Under the pieces are notes generated by a model. It searched no databases and was not told the origin of the DNA. It saw only the letters and a list, made by a program, of their open reading frames with translations. A stretch of DNA of 64,000 bases from Aeromicrobium choanae. GTDB taxonomy: Bacteria; Actinomycetota; Actinomycetes; Propionibacteriales; Nocardioidaceae. The stretch is taken from positions 2,480,001 to 2,544,000 of the forward strand of contig NZ_LT796768.1 in assembly GCF_900167475.1 (NCBI RefSeq), read 5' to 3'. This document shows positions 9,461-18,254 of the stretch, piece after piece. A program made the position numbers and the translations under genes. How positions within the stretch are numbered: the stretch's first letter is position 1; each line of letters starts with the position of its first letter.

Positions 9461-11670
9461 CAGAGGTTCTCCTGAGGGCTGGTCGTCGGTGCTGGTTCGG
9501 CGAGGAGTGCGGCGGCGGAGACCGCGGCCGCCTCGAACTGGCGGTGGGCCGCGACGCCGAGGCTGCGGGCGCGGCGGGCGTACTCGCCGATGCGCTCCTC
9601 CATGTCGCTCTTGCCGTCGCCCTTGAGGACGAGGAGGTGGTGCGTGGTCTCGGTCTCCGCCTGAAGCCGGGCCACCGTCTCGATGATCCGTCCGGTGACG
9701 TCGCCGTGGGTCTCCTCCAGGTTGCGCTGGATGATCCCCACGTTGAGGTGGGTCACGACGACGGCAGGCTCGGTCGAGGCCAGGATCGTGCGCAGGATGT
9801 CGTCGGCGACCGCACCACTGCGGACGGCGAGGGTCCCCGCCGGCACGTCGACCGGGTTGGTCAGGCCGTTGCCCGGAGGCAGGTCGAACGCCTCGAGCGC
9901 CGCGACGACCTCGGGGGCGAGCGTGGGGGTGACCAGGCCGTGCCGGGCGAGTGCGTCGGTCGCCAGGACGCTGGCGCCACCGCCGTTGCCGAACAGCACC
10001 ACGTCGCGGGACGAGACGCGGACCGACGGCTTGGCGACGTCGAATCCCAGCAGCACCGAGAGGAAGTCGTCGAGCGAGTCGACCAGTCGCAGGCCGGCCT
10101 GGCGCGCCAGCGCGGGCCAGAGGCGATGGTTGCCGGACAACGCGCCGGTGTGGCTGGCGGCGGCCCGCGAGCCCTCCGCGCTGCGGCCTCCGACCAGCAG
10201 CACGACGGGCTTGGTGACGAGGCGGTCGCTCGTGACGAGCTCGAGCACCTCGCGCGCCCGCTCCAGGGACTCCAGGTAGAGGCCGATGACGCGCACCTCC
10301 GGCAGGTCGAGGAGGTGACCCACCATCTCGGCGGGAGTCACGTCGGCGCTGTTGCCGATGCTCGTGACGGAGTGGAAGTGCACGCCGGACGCGGAGCCGA
10401 GGCGCAGGATGTCGACGCTCAGACCGCCGCTCTGGGAGACCACCGCGACGCCGCCGGGCTCGTACGGCGCGTTGGGGATGAAGCCGACGCCGCCGCGTGA
10501 CGTGTGGGTGCCCAGGGAGTTCGGGCCGATGATGCGCGTCCCCTGCCGGCGTGCCGACTCCACCAGCTCACGCTCGAGCTGCTCGCCCCCCGCGACCTCG
10601 GCGAACCCGCTCGAGACCACCTGGGCGAACGCGACGCCGTCGACGGACTGGGACAGGGCCTCGGCGACCTTCGCGCCGGGCAGGGCCACGAAGGCGTAGT
10701 CGATCGCACCGGCGTCGGCCAGCGACGGGACGGTGGCGATGCCCTCGACCTCGTCGGCCTTCGGGTGGACCGGCACGATCCGGCCGGAGAAGCCGGACGT
10801 CTGCAGGTGACGCACGAACAGGTTCGCGGCGTTGACCGCGCGGGTGCTGGCACCCAGGACGGCCACGGCCTTCGGCTGGAAGAGGGCGCTGAAGTCGGTG
10901 GGCGGGACGGGGGTCAGGGCCCGGTCCGTGGTCACGGTCGCGGTCGGGTCGACGACGAAGCGCGCGTCCACGGCGACAGCGCCGCGGGCACCGAGCTTGA
11001 TGGGGTTGAGGTCGATCTCGGTGACCTGCGGCGGCATGAGGTCCAGCAGGCCACCGGGTCCGGCGAGCGCCTCGATCAGCCCGACGAGGGCGTCGAGGTC
11101 GGCCGGCTCGCTGCCGCGAGCGCCCTGCAGCAGCGGCAGGCCTCGGAGCTCGTCGATCATCTCGACGATCTGCGGACGCACGAGGGGAGCGACGCCGAAG
11201 GCCACGTCCTGCAGCACCTCGACGAAGACGCCGCCGAGGCCGACCATCACCACCCAGCCGACACCGGGGTTGCGCACCGCGCCCACGACGACCTCGTGCG
11301 GACCGGCGGCCATCTCCTCGAGCAGGAAGGCGGACACCTCGTGCCCGGCAGCGGAGACCGTCTCGCGCATCGTCTTGGCGGCGGCGCGCACCTCGTCGGC
11401 CGCGAGGCCGACCGCGACGCCACCGGCGTCGGACTTGTGGATCAGGGTGGGGGAGACCGCCTTGAGCACGAACGGTCCGGTGAGGTCGGCGAGCAGGAGC
11501 TCCGGGTCGTCCCCGGTCCGGCCGGCGGGCACATCGATGCCGGCGGCGGCCAGGATCGACTTGGCCGTGGCCTCGTCGATCATCCGCGGACCGTCGGCCT
11601 GCGACCCCACGCGTTCGACCGCCTGGCGCAGGAGGTCACCGACCTGGGAATCGAGAGTTTCTGATGGCAC
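9460..11670 (-). CDS. ADP-forming acyl-CoA synthetase with inverted (beta-alpha) domain order
   Basis: 736 residues. The N-terminal 230 form an ATP-grasp domain (AGIDVPAGR, KAVSPTLIHKSDAGGVAVG, DLNPIKLG). Residues about 250-720 form the CoA-binding Rossmann and succinyl-CoA-ligase-like domains (KAVAVLGASTRAVNAA, GPNSLGTHTS, VSQSGGLSVDIL). The motif ASHTGALSG carries the likely phospho-histidine. The family makes acyl-CoA, ADP and phosphate from acid, CoA and ATP. Acetyl-CoA synthetases of this class usually run alpha then beta; here the ATP-grasp part comes first. It begins the operon with the carboxylase and probably activates the acid formed by the pathway. Confidence 0.85.
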   Translation of the reverse strand: MPSETLDSQVGDLLRQAVERVGSQADGPRMIDEATAKSILAAAGIDVPAGRTGDDPELLLADLTGPFVLKAVSPTLIHKSDAGGVAVGLAADEVRAAAKTMRETVSAAGHEVSAFLLEEMAAGPHEVVVGAVRNPGVGWVVMVGLGGVFVEVLQDVAFGVAPLVRPQIVEMIDELRGLPLLQGARGSEPADLDALVGLIEALAGPGGLLDLMPPQVTEIDLNPIKLGARGAVAVDARFVVDPTATVTTDRALTPVPPTDFSALFQPKAVAVLGASTRAVNAANLFVRHLQTSGFSGRIVPVHPKADEVEGIATVPSLADAGAIDYAFVALPGAKVAEALSQSVDGVAFAQVVSSGFAEVAGGEQLERELVESARRQGTRIIGPNSLGTHTSRGGVGFIPNAPYEPGGVAVVSQSGGLSVDILRLGSASGVHFHSVTSIGNSADVTPAEMVGHLLDLPEVRVIGLYLESLERAREVLELVTSDRLVTKPVVLLVGGRSAEGSRAAASHTGALSGNHRLWPALARQAGLRLVDSLDDFLSVLLGFDVAKPSVRVSSRDVVLFGNGGGASVLATDALARHGLVTPTLAPEVVAALEAFDLPPGNGLTNPVDVPAGTLAVRSGAVADDILRTILASTEPAVVVTHLNVGIIQRNLEETHGDVTGRIIETVARLQAETETTHHLLVLKGDGKSDMEERIGEYARRARSLGVAAHRQFEAAAVSAAALLAEPAPTTSPQENL

Positions 11671-11805
11671 GACACACCTTCGTTCGCTGCGAGATGGTGG
11701 GGCTGACAGCCTTGGTCAGCTCCGCCTCGATTCTCGTGCGGAACCCCGGGCAGAGGAAGGTCGCGCGGCCTGTCGGTGTGATGCGCAACACCTATCGGCG
11801 AAGGC

Positions 11806-12732
11806 TCAGAGCATGGGCGAAGGACGCGCGCCCGAGTGGGCCTCGGCGTTCTTCTTGATGAGCCTCAGGAGGGTCTGCACGACCGGCGAACGGTGCTCGT
11901 CCTTGCGCAGCACCGCGACCAGCTTGGTGCGCGCCCACGGCTCGTTGATCGGGATGAGCGTGACGCCGTCCCCCGACCGGGTGGAGAGCGCGAGGGAGTT
12001 GGCGATCGAGATGCCGACACCGGCCCGCACCATGTGCTGGGCGGTCTCGGCGTTGTGGGCGGTGTAGACGACGCGGGCCTCGAAGCCCTCCATGAGCTTC
12101 TCCATCGCCGTGCGCAGGATGCTGCCCTGGCCCATGAACACGAGGGGCTCGTCGTCGAGGTCGGAGAACTGGAAGTCCTCGGACTGGCTGAGCGGGTGGG
12201 CGTCGGGCACGCACAGCACGAGTCGTCCGGTGAGCAGCTCGATGACCTGGAGCTGGTCGTACTCGTCGGGCTGCTCGAGCGCCTCGATCCGGACGGCCAG
12301 GCCGATGTCGTACGTCCCGCGGGCCACGCCCTGCAGGACGGACTCCGACCCGCCCTCGTTCACGTCGAAGCGGATGTTGGGGTGCTGGTCGTGCATCTGG
12401 CGGATCACCGGGGGCAGGAGCACGCTGCTGCCCGTGGCGACCGTGACGAGCCTGACGTTGCCGACCTTCAGCGTCTCCATGGCGCTGGCCTCCTGGCGCA
12501 GCATGTCCTCGGCCCGGATCGCCGCCGTCACGTGGGGCAGCATCCGCTCGGCGGCCTCGGTCGGGGTGGCCCCGCGCGATCCGCGGAACATCAGGACGAC
12601 CCCGAGATCCTCCTCCAGTCGCTGGATCTGGTTCGTGATCGTGGGCTGGGAGACCCCGAGCTCGCGGGCGGCCTGGCGGAACGACCCCGTCCGAACGGCC
12701 GCCTCGAGGTACCGCAACTGCTCGAATCTCAC
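11806..12732 (-). CDS. LysR-family transcriptional regulator of the catabolic locus
   Basis: 308 residues from a GTG at 12732, with CAGGA upstream. Residues 1-60 form the winged HTH (FRQAARELGVSQPTITNQIQRLEEDLG). The rest is the two-lobed effector domain (GNVRLVTVATGSSVLLPPVI, GTYDIGLAV, GVGISIANSLAL). LysR proteins bind T-N11-A palindromes and need a small ligand, often a pathway intermediate. Three such palindromes flank the transcription units of this locus, so this gene is the best candidate regulator. It lies 71 bases after the SDR gene and 135 bases before the acyl-CoA synthetase start, both on the same strand. Confidence 0.9.
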   Translation of the reverse strand: MRFEQLRYLEAAVRTGSFRQAARELGVSQPTITNQIQRLEEDLGVVLMFRGSRGATPTEAAERMLPHVTAAIRAEDMLRQEASAMETLKVGNVRLVTVATGSSVLLPPVIRQMHDQHPNIRFDVNEGGSESVLQGVARGTYDIGLAVRIEALEQPDEYDQLQVIELLTGRLVLCVPDAHPLSQSEDFQFSDLDDEPLVFMGQGSILRTAMEKLMEGFEARVVYTAHNAETAQHMVRAGVGISIANSLALSTRSGDGVTLIPINEPWARTKLVAVLRKDEHRSPVVQTLLRLIKKNAEAHSGARPSPML

Positions 12733-12802
12733 GTCATGATCCTGCCAGTCGGTGGGGTGAATGGGAACGAGGGGAGCGCCGGCGCGAGGCCCTCGAGCCG
12801 GG

Positions 12803-13624
12803 TCAGTCCTCGGGCGTCAGATCGTTGAGCCCGGAGGGATCGGTGACGAACAGGCCTCCCTCGACCGGGAGCACCGCCCCGGTGACGTACCCCGCCCCGG
12901 GGGTGAGCAGGAAGGCGACCGTGGCCGCCACCTCGTGAGGCTGGCCCAGCCGCCGCAGCGGGGTGTTGGCGCCCAGCTGCTCGGCCAGGTGACCACCGGA
13001 CGCGACGAAGCGCGGCGAGAGGAACAGGCCCGGCGCCACCGCGTTGACCCGCACGCCGGAGGGCCCGTACTGCGTCGCCAGCTCGCGCACCCACATCTCC
13101 AGTGCCGCCTTGGCCGGACCGTAGCCGGGGGAGTGGTGCCCCGAGAGGGTGGCGTTGGTGCTGCTCAGGTGGACCACGGCCCCGCCTCCGCCCGCGACCA
13201 GGCGGGGCATCAGCTCCTGGGCGAGCAGGAACGCGTGCAGGACGTTGACGCGGAAGTCGCGATCCCACTCCTCGAGGGTGAACTCCGGCAGCCGTCGCCG
13301 CGTCTGCTGGCCGATCACGTCGACGTAGCCGTCGCACCGGTCCCACTCGCGGTCGACGGCCGCTCCGATCTGCGCCACGCCGTCGGGCGTGGTCGCATCG
13401 GCCACCAGCCAGGGTGCGCCGAGCCGCTCGCCCACGGCCCGGGCGCCGTCGCCGTCGATGTCGACGCACAGGACATGGCCGCCCAGCGCGGTGATCGTGG
13501 TGGCGACGTGCTCGCCGATCCCCGCGCCCGCGCCGATGACGACGATGTGCTGCCCGTCCAGCCGGAAGAGAGACGTGTGGTCGACGTCCTCGACCGGCCG
13601 CGGGGCGTGCGGGTCAGCGTGCAC
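12803..13624 (-). CDS. Short-chain dehydrogenase/reductase (atypical NNAG region)
   Basis: 273 residues from a GTG at 13624, which overlaps the end of the hydrolase gene by 11 bases. The NAD(P) loop GAGAGIGEH and the catalytic Ser (HLSSTNATL) and YGPAKAA Tyr/Lys are present. The usual NNAG that follows the fourth strand is replaced by DVIGQQ. The glycine of that stretch is kept, so a dinucleotide pocket is still likely. VDIDGDGA after the second strand has an Asp, favouring NAD(H). It probably oxidises or reduces an alcohol/ketone made by the Baeyer-Villiger enzyme and hydrolase encoded upstream in the same unit. Confidence 0.85.
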   Translation of the reverse strand: MHADPHAPRPVEDVDHTSLFRLDGQHIVVIGAGAGIGEHVATTITALGGHVLCVDIDGDGARAVGERLGAPWLVADATTPDGVAQIGAAVDREWDRCDGYVDVIGQQTRRRLPEFTLEEWDRDFRVNVLHAFLLAQELMPRLVAGGGGAVVHLSSTNATLSGHHSPGYGPAKAALEMWVRELATQYGPSGVRVNAVAPGLFLSPRFVASGGHLAEQLGANTPLRRLGQPHEVAATVAFLLTPGAGYVTGAVLPVEGGLFVTDPSGLNDLTPED

Positions 13625-14462
13625 GAACCGGGTCCGCCTGCCGGGCGAGGAAGCCCTCGATGTGGGCCCACGTCTCCTGCGGATGGCTGATGTTGGGCGA
13701 GTGCATGTGGTCGATCTCGACGACGTCGCAGTGCTCCAGGACGTCGACCAGGTGCTTGGTCCAGCCGCGCTCGACGAGGGCGTCGCGGACGCACTCGAAC
13801 AGGAGCACCGGCGTGTCCACGCCCGACAGGCTCGCGGGGAAGGAGTCGGCGGGCGGCTGGAACTTCAGCGGCTCGGGCACGGGGGTGTGGATCGCCATCG
13901 TCGCCGCGAAGTGGCCCGGGGCCTTGGCCCACGCGTGGCGTCGGTCGACCTGGTCCTCGAGTCCCTCGAAGTCGTCGCACAGCAGGCCGACGATGCGAGC
14001 GGTGTCCTCGCGGGTGCCGTCGAACCGGCCGAGCGCGGCACCGGCCGCGGTCCGCCAGGGGCCGCCCGTCCCACTGATCGTCGTCACCGACGCGATGCGA
14101 TCGCGCAGCTCCGGCACCGTGAGGGCGCGCAGGGCCACGGAGCCACCGAACGAGTTGCCGACGAGGTGGACGGGCTCGGTCACGCCGAGCCGGTCCAGCA
14201 GCGCGAGCACGTGGCGCAGGCGGAAGCCGAACGGCGCCTGGTCGAGCCGGACGGCCTTGGCGCTGCCGCCGAAGCCGAGCATGTCCACCGCGACGACGTG
14301 GAAGCTCTCGGCGGCGAGCGGCAGGACGTCGCCCCACGTCACGTCGGAGCTGGCGCCCCACGCGCCGTCGTGGAGGAACACGACGGTGGGGTTGTCCGGG
14401 GACCCTCCCTCGAGGAAGCGGGTCTCCAGGTCGTTGACGAGGACGGTCTCGGTGCTGATCAT
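13614..14462 (-). CDS. Alpha/beta hydrolase, likely esterase or C-C hydrolase after the monooxygenase
   Basis: 282 residues starting MISTETVL at the ATG at 14462, coupled by ATGA to the monooxygenase stop. A longer open frame to 14600 is rejected because it overlaps that gene. The nucleophile elbow is GNSFGG, preceded by LHDGAWGASSD (oxyanion region), with late EIDHMHSPN and ISHPQE supplying a candidate acid and His. The sequence resembles meta-cleavage-product hydrolases, though an ester hydrolase role fits the neighbour better: Baeyer-Villiger oxidation gives an ester that must be cleaved. Direct coupling to the monooxygenase supports this. Confidence 0.82.
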   Translation of the reverse strand: MISTETVLVNDLETRFLEGGSPDNPTVVFLHDGAWGASSDVTWGDVLPLAAESFHVVAVDMLGFGGSAKAVRLDQAPFGFRLRHVLALLDRLGVTEPVHLVGNSFGGSVALRALTVPELRDRIASVTTISGTGGPWRTAAGAALGRFDGTREDTARIVGLLCDDFEGLEDQVDRRHAWAKAPGHFAATMAIHTPVPEPLKFQPPADSFPASLSGVDTPVLLFECVRDALVERGWTKHLVDVLEHCDVVEIDHMHSPNISHPQETWAHIEGFLARQADPVRAR

Positions 14463-16381
14463 CGGTGGTTCCGTTCGTTGAGCGTGTAGTGGGACGGGTC
14501 GACCTCGGAGGTGCCCTCGACGTAGTCCCACGTGGGCAGCGGCCACATGATCGTCGAGCGGCCGGCGGCGTTCTGGTACCAGCTGTGCGTGCCGGACCAC
14601 TCCCAGACGCGGTGGGCACTGGCCGCGAAGATCTCGTCCCGGTAGGACTCGAACTTCTCCTGCGTGAGGGACATGGAGTGCACGTCCTCACGCAGCAGGA
14701 GCTCGACGGACTTCGCGACGTAGTTCGCCTGGCACTCCATGAAGAACACGACGTTGCCGTGCAGCACCAGGCCGGTGTTCGGCCCGTACATGCAGAAGAG
14801 GTTGGGGAAGTCCGGGATCGTCAGGCCCATGTAGGCGCAGGCGTCCAGGCCCCAGGCGTCGTGCAGGTCCTTGCCGCCGGCTCCCGTGACGGTCATGGGC
14901 GTCAGGAAGTCCGAGGCGCGGAAGCCCGTCCCGAAGACGATGACGTCGGCCGGGCGCTCGGTCCCGTCGGCGACGACACCGTCGGCGGTGATGCCGGAGA
15001 CGGCCGACGTGACCAGCTCGACGTTGTCGCGCTTCAGCGTCGCGACCCACGTGCCGTCGTCGCGGATGATGCGCTTCGCGCCGGCGGGGTAGTCGGGGAT
15101 GATCTTCGGCAGCAGGTCGGTGCGGTCGCCGGCCTGCTCGGTGAGGTACCCCGTCAGGAGCACCCGCAGCCGCTCGTTGGCCTCGGAGACCGCGACCTCC
15201 GTCGGCGGGTAGTTCGGGTCCACGGTTGCGGCGTCCAGCTGGCCGATGGCCCGGGGCACGAAGATCGTGAAGCGGTAGAACGAGCGGTAGAGCGGCAGGT
15301 TGTTCAGCAGCCACCGCTCGCTCTCACCGATTTCCTGGCGCAGCTCCGGCGTGGGCATGAGCCACGGGGCGCTGCGCTGGTAGATCGTGACCTTCGCCGC
15401 CTGCCTCGCCAGCGTCGGGGCGAACTGCAGGGCGCTGGCGCCGGTGCCGATCACCGCCACGTTCTTGCCCGTGAAGTCGATCGAGTGGTCCCACTCGGCG
15501 GAGTGGAACGCCGGACCGGAGAAGCCGTCCAGGCCCGGGAGGTCGGGGATCATCGGACGGTTGAGCTGGCCCACGGCGCTCACCAGGATGTCGGCGGATT
15601 CGACCGCGGCCTTCCGGTCGGGGTCGATGATGCCGACGTTCCAGCGCGACGACTGCTCGTCCCACGTCGCGTCGCTGACCTCGGTGTTGAAGCGGATGTG
15701 CTCCAGCAGGCCGTTGTTCTTCGCGAAGTCGGTGAGGTAGTCGAGGATGACCTCCTGCCGGCCGAAGTACGACGGCCAGTCGTGCGCCTGGAACGAGTAC
15801 GTGTAGATGTGGCTGTGCACGTCCGTGCGGCAGTCGGGGTAGGTGTTCTCCCACCACGTGCCGCCGATGTGCGGCGCCTTCTCGTAGATCGTGAAGTCGA
15901 TGCCGGCCTGCTTCAGGCGCAGGCCGACCATGAGGCCGGCGATCCCCGAGCCGATCACGATGGCGCGGAAGGGACGGTCCGGCGCCACCTCGTCGATCGT
16001 CCAACGCGGGGCCCGGGGATCGGTCCCCTCGGCGACGAACGCCACCGAGAGCAGCGCGGCGATGTCATCGTCGTCGGAGTCCAGGGCCCAGTCGGCGACG
16101 GCACGGAGGAACTCCTCCGTCGGCTGGTTGGGCCAGGGCTCGCCCGACGAGATCGCCTCGGCGAGACGGGCGGCGCACACCGCGCGGGCCTCCTCGTCCG
16201 TCGCGGGATCCAGCCCGGACTGCGGCAGCACGGCCGCGGACGGCTTCCACTCGGGTCGCAGGAGCGACAGGTCGCCCGTGACGTGGGCGGCGAGCAGGAC
16301 CAGCGTGGGCACGGCAGCCGCGTGGACGTGCTCCTCCAGGCCGGCGAGGACGGTGGTCGAGACGGGGGTGGTGGTGCTCAC
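14459..16381 (-). CDS. Baeyer-Villiger monooxygenase, 4-hydroxyacetophenone-monooxygenase-like
   Basis: 640 residues, the same length as HAPMO enzymes, including the roughly 130-residue N-terminal extension that marks that group. Two dinucleotide motifs are present: GSGIAG at 144-149 (FAD) and GTGASA at 312-317 (NADPH). Between them, FSGPAFHSAEWD at 287-298 is an exact match to the Baeyer-Villiger fingerprint FxGxxxHxxxW(P/D). It should insert one O atom beside a ketone, giving an ester. In the HAPMO pathway an acetophenone becomes an aryl acetate. Here the coupled hydrolase (13614-14462) would split the ester. It is the key oxygenase of the locus alongside the P450. Confidence 0.92.
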   Translation of the reverse strand: MSTTTPVSTTVLAGLEEHVHAAAVPTLVLLAAHVTGDLSLLRPEWKPSAAVLPQSGLDPATDEEARAVCAARLAEAISSGEPWPNQPTEEFLRAVADWALDSDDDDIAALLSVAFVAEGTDPRAPRWTIDEVAPDRPFRAIVIGSGIAGLMVGLRLKQAGIDFTIYEKAPHIGGTWWENTYPDCRTDVHSHIYTYSFQAHDWPSYFGRQEVILDYLTDFAKNNGLLEHIRFNTEVSDATWDEQSSRWNVGIIDPDRKAAVESADILVSAVGQLNRPMIPDLPGLDGFSGPAFHSAEWDHSIDFTGKNVAVIGTGASALQFAPTLARQAAKVTIYQRSAPWLMPTPELRQEIGESERWLLNNLPLYRSFYRFTIFVPRAIGQLDAATVDPNYPPTEVAVSEANERLRVLLTGYLTEQAGDRTDLLPKIIPDYPAGAKRIIRDDGTWVATLKRDNVELVTSAVSGITADGVVADGTERPADVIVFGTGFRASDFLTPMTVTGAGGKDLHDAWGLDACAYMGLTIPDFPNLFCMYGPNTGLVLHGNVVFFMECQANYVAKSVELLLREDVHSMSLTQEKFESYRDEIFAASAHRVWEWSGTHSWYQNAAGRSTIMWPLPTWDYVEGTSEVDPSHYTLNERNHR

Positions 16382-16411
16382 GGAGACTCCGAACTGGCAG
16401 ACGGGAGGGGA

Positions 16412-17200
16412 TCAGGAGGCGAGGAAGTCGCGCAGGAGGGCGGCGACCGGCTCGGGATGGGACAGCGGTGCGAGGTGGCTTCCCGGGACGCTCTCCAGCC
16501 GGGCGTCGCCGTAGGCGGCGGCAAGGGCCTGCATCGTCGAGCGCGGCGTGCTGAGGTCGTCCTCGGGCGAGATCAGCAGTGTCGGGGGCGTGGAGTGGGG
16601 ATGGACGTCGTTGACCTGCGTCATCGCGCGCAGGACCCCGGCGTGGGTCTTCGCGTCGGTGCGGAGCAGGCGGGCGTGGGCGCGCTGGGCGCGGGCGTCG
16701 GTGAGGTCGCTCGCGCCGGCACCGAACCATCGGTCGATGAGCGCGTCCGCCATCAGGGCGAGGCTCCCGGCGGAGAGGACCGCGTCGATGCGGTGCTGGG
16801 CGCCTTCGAGCGCCGCGTCGTCGAAGCGGTGCGCGGTCGCGATGAGCACCAGGTGCGAGACGCGCGACGGCGCGTCGGCCGCGAGCGCCTGGGCCACCAT
16901 CCCGCCCATGGACAGGCCGACGACGGGCGAGGTCTCGATGCCGAGGTGGTCCCACAGGGCCACGACGTCGGCGGCCATCGCGCGCAGGTCGAGGTCGCTC
17001 GCGGCCGTGTCGCCGTGACCGCGCAGGTCCGGGGCGAGCACGCGATAGTCGGGTCCGAGCGCGTCGGCCAGCGGCTCCCACCACGATCCGTCGAGCGCGA
17101 GCGAGTGCAGGCACGTGACGAGGTGCTCCCCGGTGCCGTACACGCGGTACGCCACCTTCACGCCCTCCAGCGCGACCTGCTCGGCCGGCACGGTGGTCAT
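16412..17200 (-). CDS. Alpha/beta hydrolase, 3-oxoadipate-enol-lactonase-like
   Basis: 262 residues from the ATG at 17200, coupled by ATGA to the transporter ATPase gene. A longer frame to 17731 is an antisense-like extension through that gene and is rejected. The nucleophile motif is GLSMGG, with HSLALDGSWW (oxyanion region) and late PGSHLAPLSHPE (His). The overall pattern is that of PcaD-type enol-lactonases and related esterases. A Baeyer-Villiger product may be a lactone or ester, so it and the hydrolase at 13614 may act on two successive or alternative bonds. Confidence 0.82.
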   Translation of the reverse strand: MTTVPAEQVALEGVKVAYRVYGTGEHLVTCLHSLALDGSWWEPLADALGPDYRVLAPDLRGHGDTAASDLDLRAMAADVVALWDHLGIETSPVVGLSMGGMVAQALAADAPSRVSHLVLIATAHRFDDAALEGAQHRIDAVLSAGSLALMADALIDRWFGAGASDLTDARAQRAHARLLRTDAKTHAGVLRAMTQVNDVHPHSTPPTLLISPEDDLSTPRSTMQALAAAYGDARLESVPGSHLAPLSHPEPVAALLRDFLAS

Positions 17201-18024
17201 GACTTCTTCCTCATGTTCATCACGGCGGCGTCGACCTTGTCGACCTCGTGGCGCAGGCGGTCCGACAGGTCCATGAAGTAGGAGCGGAACTCGGCGCCGC
17301 CGCGCATCTCCTGCGAGCGGGGCCGCTCCAGCTCGATGGCCATGTCGGCCACGATGCGTCCGGGGCGGCTGGCCATGAGGATGACGCGGTCGCTGAGCAG
17401 GATCGCCTCCTCGAGGTCGTGCGTCACGAAGATGACGGTCGGGCGCTCGGCCTCCCACAGGGAGATGAACTCCTCCTGCTGGAGCGCGCGGGTCTGCGCG
17501 TCGAGGGCCGCGAACGGCTCGTCCATCAGCACGACGCTGGGGCTCTGGACGAGCGTCCGGGCGATGGCCACGCGCTGGCGCATGCCCTGCGACAGGTGCA
17601 GGACGTCGGATTCGGCGAACTCGTCGAGCCGCACCCGGCGCAGCCAGGCGTCGGCCCGCTCGCGTCGCTCCTTCTTGTCGACGCCGTGGACCTCCATGGC
17701 GATCTCGACGTTGGACCGCACGCTGCGCCACGGCAGCAGGGCGTCACGCGCGAAGAGGAACGCCACGTCGCGCGAGGTGTGCGACACGGTGCTCTCGCCG
17801 ATCTTGACCGTGCCGCGTCGCGGGTGCACGAGGCCGCCGGTCATCGACAGCGCGGTGGTCTTGCCGCAGCCGGAGGGCCCGACGATGCTCACGAACTGCG
17901 AGGGAGGGATGTCCAGCGTGAAGTCCTCCAGGACGGGGACCGCGCGGTCCCCGTGGATGAAGCTGTGGTGGACCTGGCTGAAGGTGATCCGCTGCCCTCG
18001 AGCTGCCGTTTCCGTCTTCGTCAT
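17197..18024 (-). CDS. NitT/TauT-type ABC transporter ATP-binding protein
   Basis: 275 residues. Walker A GPSGCGKTT at 49-57, signature LSQGM at 144-148, Walker B VVLMDEP at 164-170 and the switch His in FVTHDLEEA are all present. The Q-loop is odd: where relatives have VFQ before DALLPW, this protein has LFARDALLPW, so the usual Gln is Ala92. It should energise the permease at 19091, encoded divergently across an intergenic region that holds operator copy 3. It heads a unit of transporter ATPase, two hydrolases, monooxygenase and SDR. Confidence 0.9.
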   Translation of the reverse strand: MTKTETAARGQRITFSQVHHSFIHGDRAVPVLEDFTLDIPPSQFVSIVGPSGCGKTTALSMTGGLVHPRRGTVKIGESTVSHTSRDVAFLFARDALLPWRSVRSNVEIAMEVHGVDKKERRERADAWLRRVRLDEFAESDVLHLSQGMRQRVAIARTLVQSPSVVLMDEPFAALDAQTRALQQEEFISLWEAERPTVIFVTHDLEEAILLSDRVILMASRPGRIVADMAIELERPRSQEMRGGAEFRSYFMDLSDRLRHEVDKVDAAVMNMRKKS

Positions 18025-18163
18025 GGTGCGTGCCTATTCCTGAGCAGATGGTGTCGAGCGGGGCTGGGACGCGACGTCGGTGGCGTCGATCTCGTCCGTG
18101 TCCCTGCACCCTGAACGCTCGGTGATCCGCATCACATGAGTCAAGGCTGGAACGGCCCGTTTG

Positions 18164-18182
18164 GTCTATCGCCCCGATAGGA
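18164..18182. promoter_or_regulatory. T-N11-A palindrome (operator copy 3) in divergent promoter
   Basis: The site is GTCTATCGCCCCGATAGGA, matching copies 1 and 2 over the TATC-N5-GATAGG core. It lies in the 230-base gap between the ATPase/monooxygenase unit (minus) and the SDR/permease unit (plus), the longest gene-free stretch of the locus. On the minus side a TTGACT hexamer follows, then GTGAT-N4-ATCAC at 18122-18135, related to the element at 1765-1778. Confidence 0.7.
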
Positions 18183-18254
18183 CCGGTTCGCTTGCTCTTC
18201 GGCGTTCGGCAGGGTGACGCTACTCACACATCGACCTTTCGAGAGGCAAGACGC

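Noticed and set aside
11775..11804. A possible fourth operator with a CCTATCG half-site before the acyl-CoA synthetase
   Set aside because: Only one half matches (CCTATCG at 11791-11797); the GATAGG half is missing. A GGTGT-N8-ACACC repeat beside it is too short to call.
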